A DNA stretch of 7,903 nt from the NCBI GenBank assembly GCA_029983555.1, contig JASBZH010000053.1, forward strand, positions 1-7,903, in the 5' to 3' direction. Position 1 is the stretch's first letter; each line of letters begins with the position of its first letter. The position numbers were made by a program, and so were the translations under genes. The stretch comes from Peptoniphilus sp. (GTDB taxonomy: Bacteria; Bacillota; Clostridia; Tissierellales; Peptoniphilaceae). Below, in pieces: positions 6,105 to 7,903 of this stretch. Below the pieces are notes generated by a model that had not been told where the DNA came from, searched no databases, and worked only from the letters and a program-made list of their open reading frames with translations.

Positions 6105-7886
6105 ATGAAATTATACTCAAAAAAATATTTAGCAATGTTACTTGCAGGAGTTATGGTGACATCAATGCCAGTTGCCGCTTTTGCAGGAGAAAATGAAAAT
6201 AATAAACCTACTGAATCTAATAATAAAGTAGAAGAACCAAAAGATAACAATAAAAACAAAACTAGCAATAACGAAGAAAAAAATAAAGATGGAAATAACT
6301 CTAAACCAGAAGAAAATGAAGACAAAAACAAAGACAAAGAAGATAAGTACGAAAAAGAGTTAGAAGACAAAAAAGAAGATGCAAAAGATGAAGTAGATGA
6401 TTTAAAAAACCTTTCAAGATATGAAAGAGATAGAATAAAAAATAAAATTGACAGAGCAGGTAGTGAATCTGAAGTTGAGAGCATACTAAGAGATGCAAAA
6501 TATGATAATGACGATAACAGAAAAGGCGATATATCTAAAAGAGATTTAGACATCACAAAATTAAAATATGATGGAAAAAGAGTTACAGGAAAAACTCTTA
6601 AGAGAGCAGAAATTCATGTCTCTATAGACAATGGAAGATTTAAATATGAAACAACTGCTGATTCTGACGGCGAATTTGACTTTAAACTAGATCTTAAAAA
6701 AGGTGAAAAGGCAGAAATTCGTGCAGAAAAAGATGATGTTACAGGAAATTCTGAAACAATTAGATATAATAACTTTGATGGAAACGAAGTGAAAGTAACT
6801 AATTTGGAAATATCTGGTCGCAAATTATCTGGACACATTAGAGATCACAAGTGGGAAGACGTAAAAATCTATCTAAACGGAAAATATTTAGCAACAGCTA
6901 GAACTGACAAAGATGGAGATTTTTCAGTTACACTTGATGAAAGACTTTCTAGTAGAGATTTAGATGACCTTACTTTCTATATAGAAAAATCTACAAATGT
7001 AGAAAATAAAGACTTAAAAATAACTAGAGCAATTGAAGGCGAAAAGCTAGTTATGGGTACAACTAAAGGTCTTGAAGAAGTAAGAGTCCTATCTGGAGGT
7101 AAAGAGCTAGGAAAAGGAAAAGCAGTTAGAACTGGTGACTTTACAGTTTATTTAGACAGAGCTCTAACATCTGGAGAAAAACTTACACTTGAATCTAAAG
7201 ATGAAGACGGAAAAGTTTCTAAAATAGACTTCACTGTATCTAAAAAATCTGTATCTGAAAAGAAACTTTCATATATAGATGGATATCCAGATGGAACATT
7301 TAAACCAAGTGCAAATATGACAAGAGCAGAAGCAACAAAGATGATTGCAGTTTTAGTTAACGATGGATCAAACTTTGGAACTTCAAAAACTACTAAATTT
7401 AAAGATGCAAATGACGATTGGTATTCTGAAGCTATTAATTATGTAGTACAAAAGGGTTTCATCGACGGATATTCTGACGGAACATTTAAACCAAACGCAA
7501 AAATCACAAGAGCAGAATTTGCTAAAATGATTTCTGGATATATCAAAGATAATTCCACATCAAAAGATAGCTTTGCAGATACTAAAGATCACTGGGCAAA
7601 AGATGCAATAGATAAACTTTATGGCAACAAGAACATAAAGGGTTATCCAGATGGATCATTTAAACCAAACGAAGATATTACAAGAGCAGAAGCAGTTACA
7701 ATATTAAATTCAGTATTTAATAGAAATACGACTAGCTCATCTCTTCAAAATGTTGACAAATCAAGATTAAAGACATTTAGTGACGTAGATACAAGTCACT
7801 GGGCTTATTACAATATTATCGATGCATCAAACACTCACACAAGTGAAAAAGTAAACGGAAATTCTGATGCAGAAGTTTGGAAATAA
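6105..7886 (+). CDS. Secreted SLH-anchored surface protein with GA-like module and three beta repeats
   Basis: This is a 593-residue exported protein, probably bound to secondary cell-wall polymer. Residues 1-27 form a Sec signal peptide (KK, hydrophobic core, cleavage likely after AFA). Residues 28-85 are a low-complexity N/K/E/D spacer. Residues 85-132 predict three helices and resemble the GA/albumin-binding three-helix module. Residues about 148-380 hold three roughly 75-residue beta-type repeats, with signatures DSDGEFDFKLD, DKDGDFSVTLD and VRTGDFTVYLD. The C-terminal anchor begins with a half SLH motif (387-421, TRAE 406-409). Full SLH motifs start at F432 (TRAE 468-471) and F490 (TRAE 526-529), and a final half motif runs from F558 to the end. 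TRAE-type SLH trimers bind pyruvylated cell-wall polysaccharide. AGGAGG (6094-6099) precedes ATG 6105 by 5 nt. The gene seems to be transcribed alone. A structural S-layer subunit or an adhesin are both possible; the ligand is unknown. Confidence 0.9.
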   Translation: MKLYSKKYLAMLLAGVMVTSMPVAAFAGENENNKPTESNNKVEEPKDNNKNKTSNNEEKNKDGNNSKPEENEDKNKDKEDKYEKELEDKKEDAKDEVDDLKNLSRYERDRIKNKIDRAGSESEVESILRDAKYDNDDNRKGDISKRDLDITKLKYDGKRVTGKTLKRAEIHVSIDNGRFKYETTADSDGEFDFKLDLKKGEKAEIRAEKDDVTGNSETIRYNNFDGNEVKVTNLEISGRKLSGHIRDHKWEDVKIYLNGKYLATARTDKDGDFSVTLDERLSSRDLDDLTFYIEKSTNVENKDLKITRAIEGEKLVMGTTKGLEEVRVLSGGKELGKGKAVRTGDFTVYLDRALTSGEKLTLESKDEDGKVSKIDFTVSKKSVSEKKLSYIDGYPDGTFKPSANMTRAEATKMIAVLVNDGSNFGTSKTTKFKDANDDWYSEAINYVVQKGFIDGYSDGTFKPNAKITRAEFAKMISGYIKDNSTSKDSFADTKDHWAKDAIDKLYGNKNIKGYPDGSFKPNEDITRAEAVTILNSVFNRNTTSSSLQNVDKSRLKTFSDVDTSHWAYYNIIDASNTHTSEKVNGNSDAEVWK

Positions 7887-7903
7887 GATAAAATAAATTT
7901 AGA

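Noticed and set aside
6059..6556. Minus-strand Ser/Leu/Phe-rich frame resembling a membrane protein
   Set aside because: It is the complement of the K/E/N/D-rich spacer and helical segment of the SLH protein. It extends through that gene's leader and shows no family motif.

Overview
The window is AT-rich, with A/T-dominated codons and AGA-dominated arginine use. It has strong AGGAGG-type ribosome binding sites, TTG starts, a HrcA/CtsR-type heat-shock promoter and an S-layer-homology (SLH) surface protein. Together these point to a low-GC Gram-positive anaerobe, most plausibly of the Peptoniphilaceae/Tissierellia group. The family-level placement is inference from the SLH protein's style and was not searched.

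Left part (1-2260). A terminator hairpin at 9-34 fits best as an end for leftward transcripts. Positions 35-219 hold no supportable gene. A leftward XRE-cupin regulator (220-771) and a rightward MalY/PatB-type PLP enzyme (967-2154) are transcribed divergently. A perfect 17-bp palindrome (808-824) covers the -10 of the rightward promoter and a possible -10 of the leftward one, so the regulator probably controls itself and the enzyme from this site. The enzyme's roughly 146-nt leader carries a large inverted repeat (874-931), and the gene ends in a strong terminator (2221-2260). Its arginine codons are richer in CGN than those of the genes to the right, hinting at a separate history.

Middle (2261-5961). 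This is a heat-shock transcription unit. A sigma-A-like promoter (TTGCAA-N17-TATAAT) lies inside a CIRCE-type HrcA operator and is followed at the predicted transcription start by a CtsR-type direct repeat. It drives a zinc-finger-less (class B) J-domain protein and, 12 nt later, full-length ClpB; a hairpin terminator follows. The J protein would deliver substrates to DnaK, which with ClpB disaggregates proteins. No dnaK or grpE is in the window.

Right part (5962-7903). A promoter region with three direct repeats at exact 11-bp period precedes a 593-residue secreted surface protein. That protein has a signal peptide, a charged low-complexity stretch, a GA-module-like helical segment, three beta-type repeats and a C-terminal SLH anchor arranged as half + two + half. 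Only 17 nt follow its stop codon.

No defence island, CRISPR array, RNA gene or mobile element was found. The most interesting signals are the regulatory architectures and the modular surface protein.
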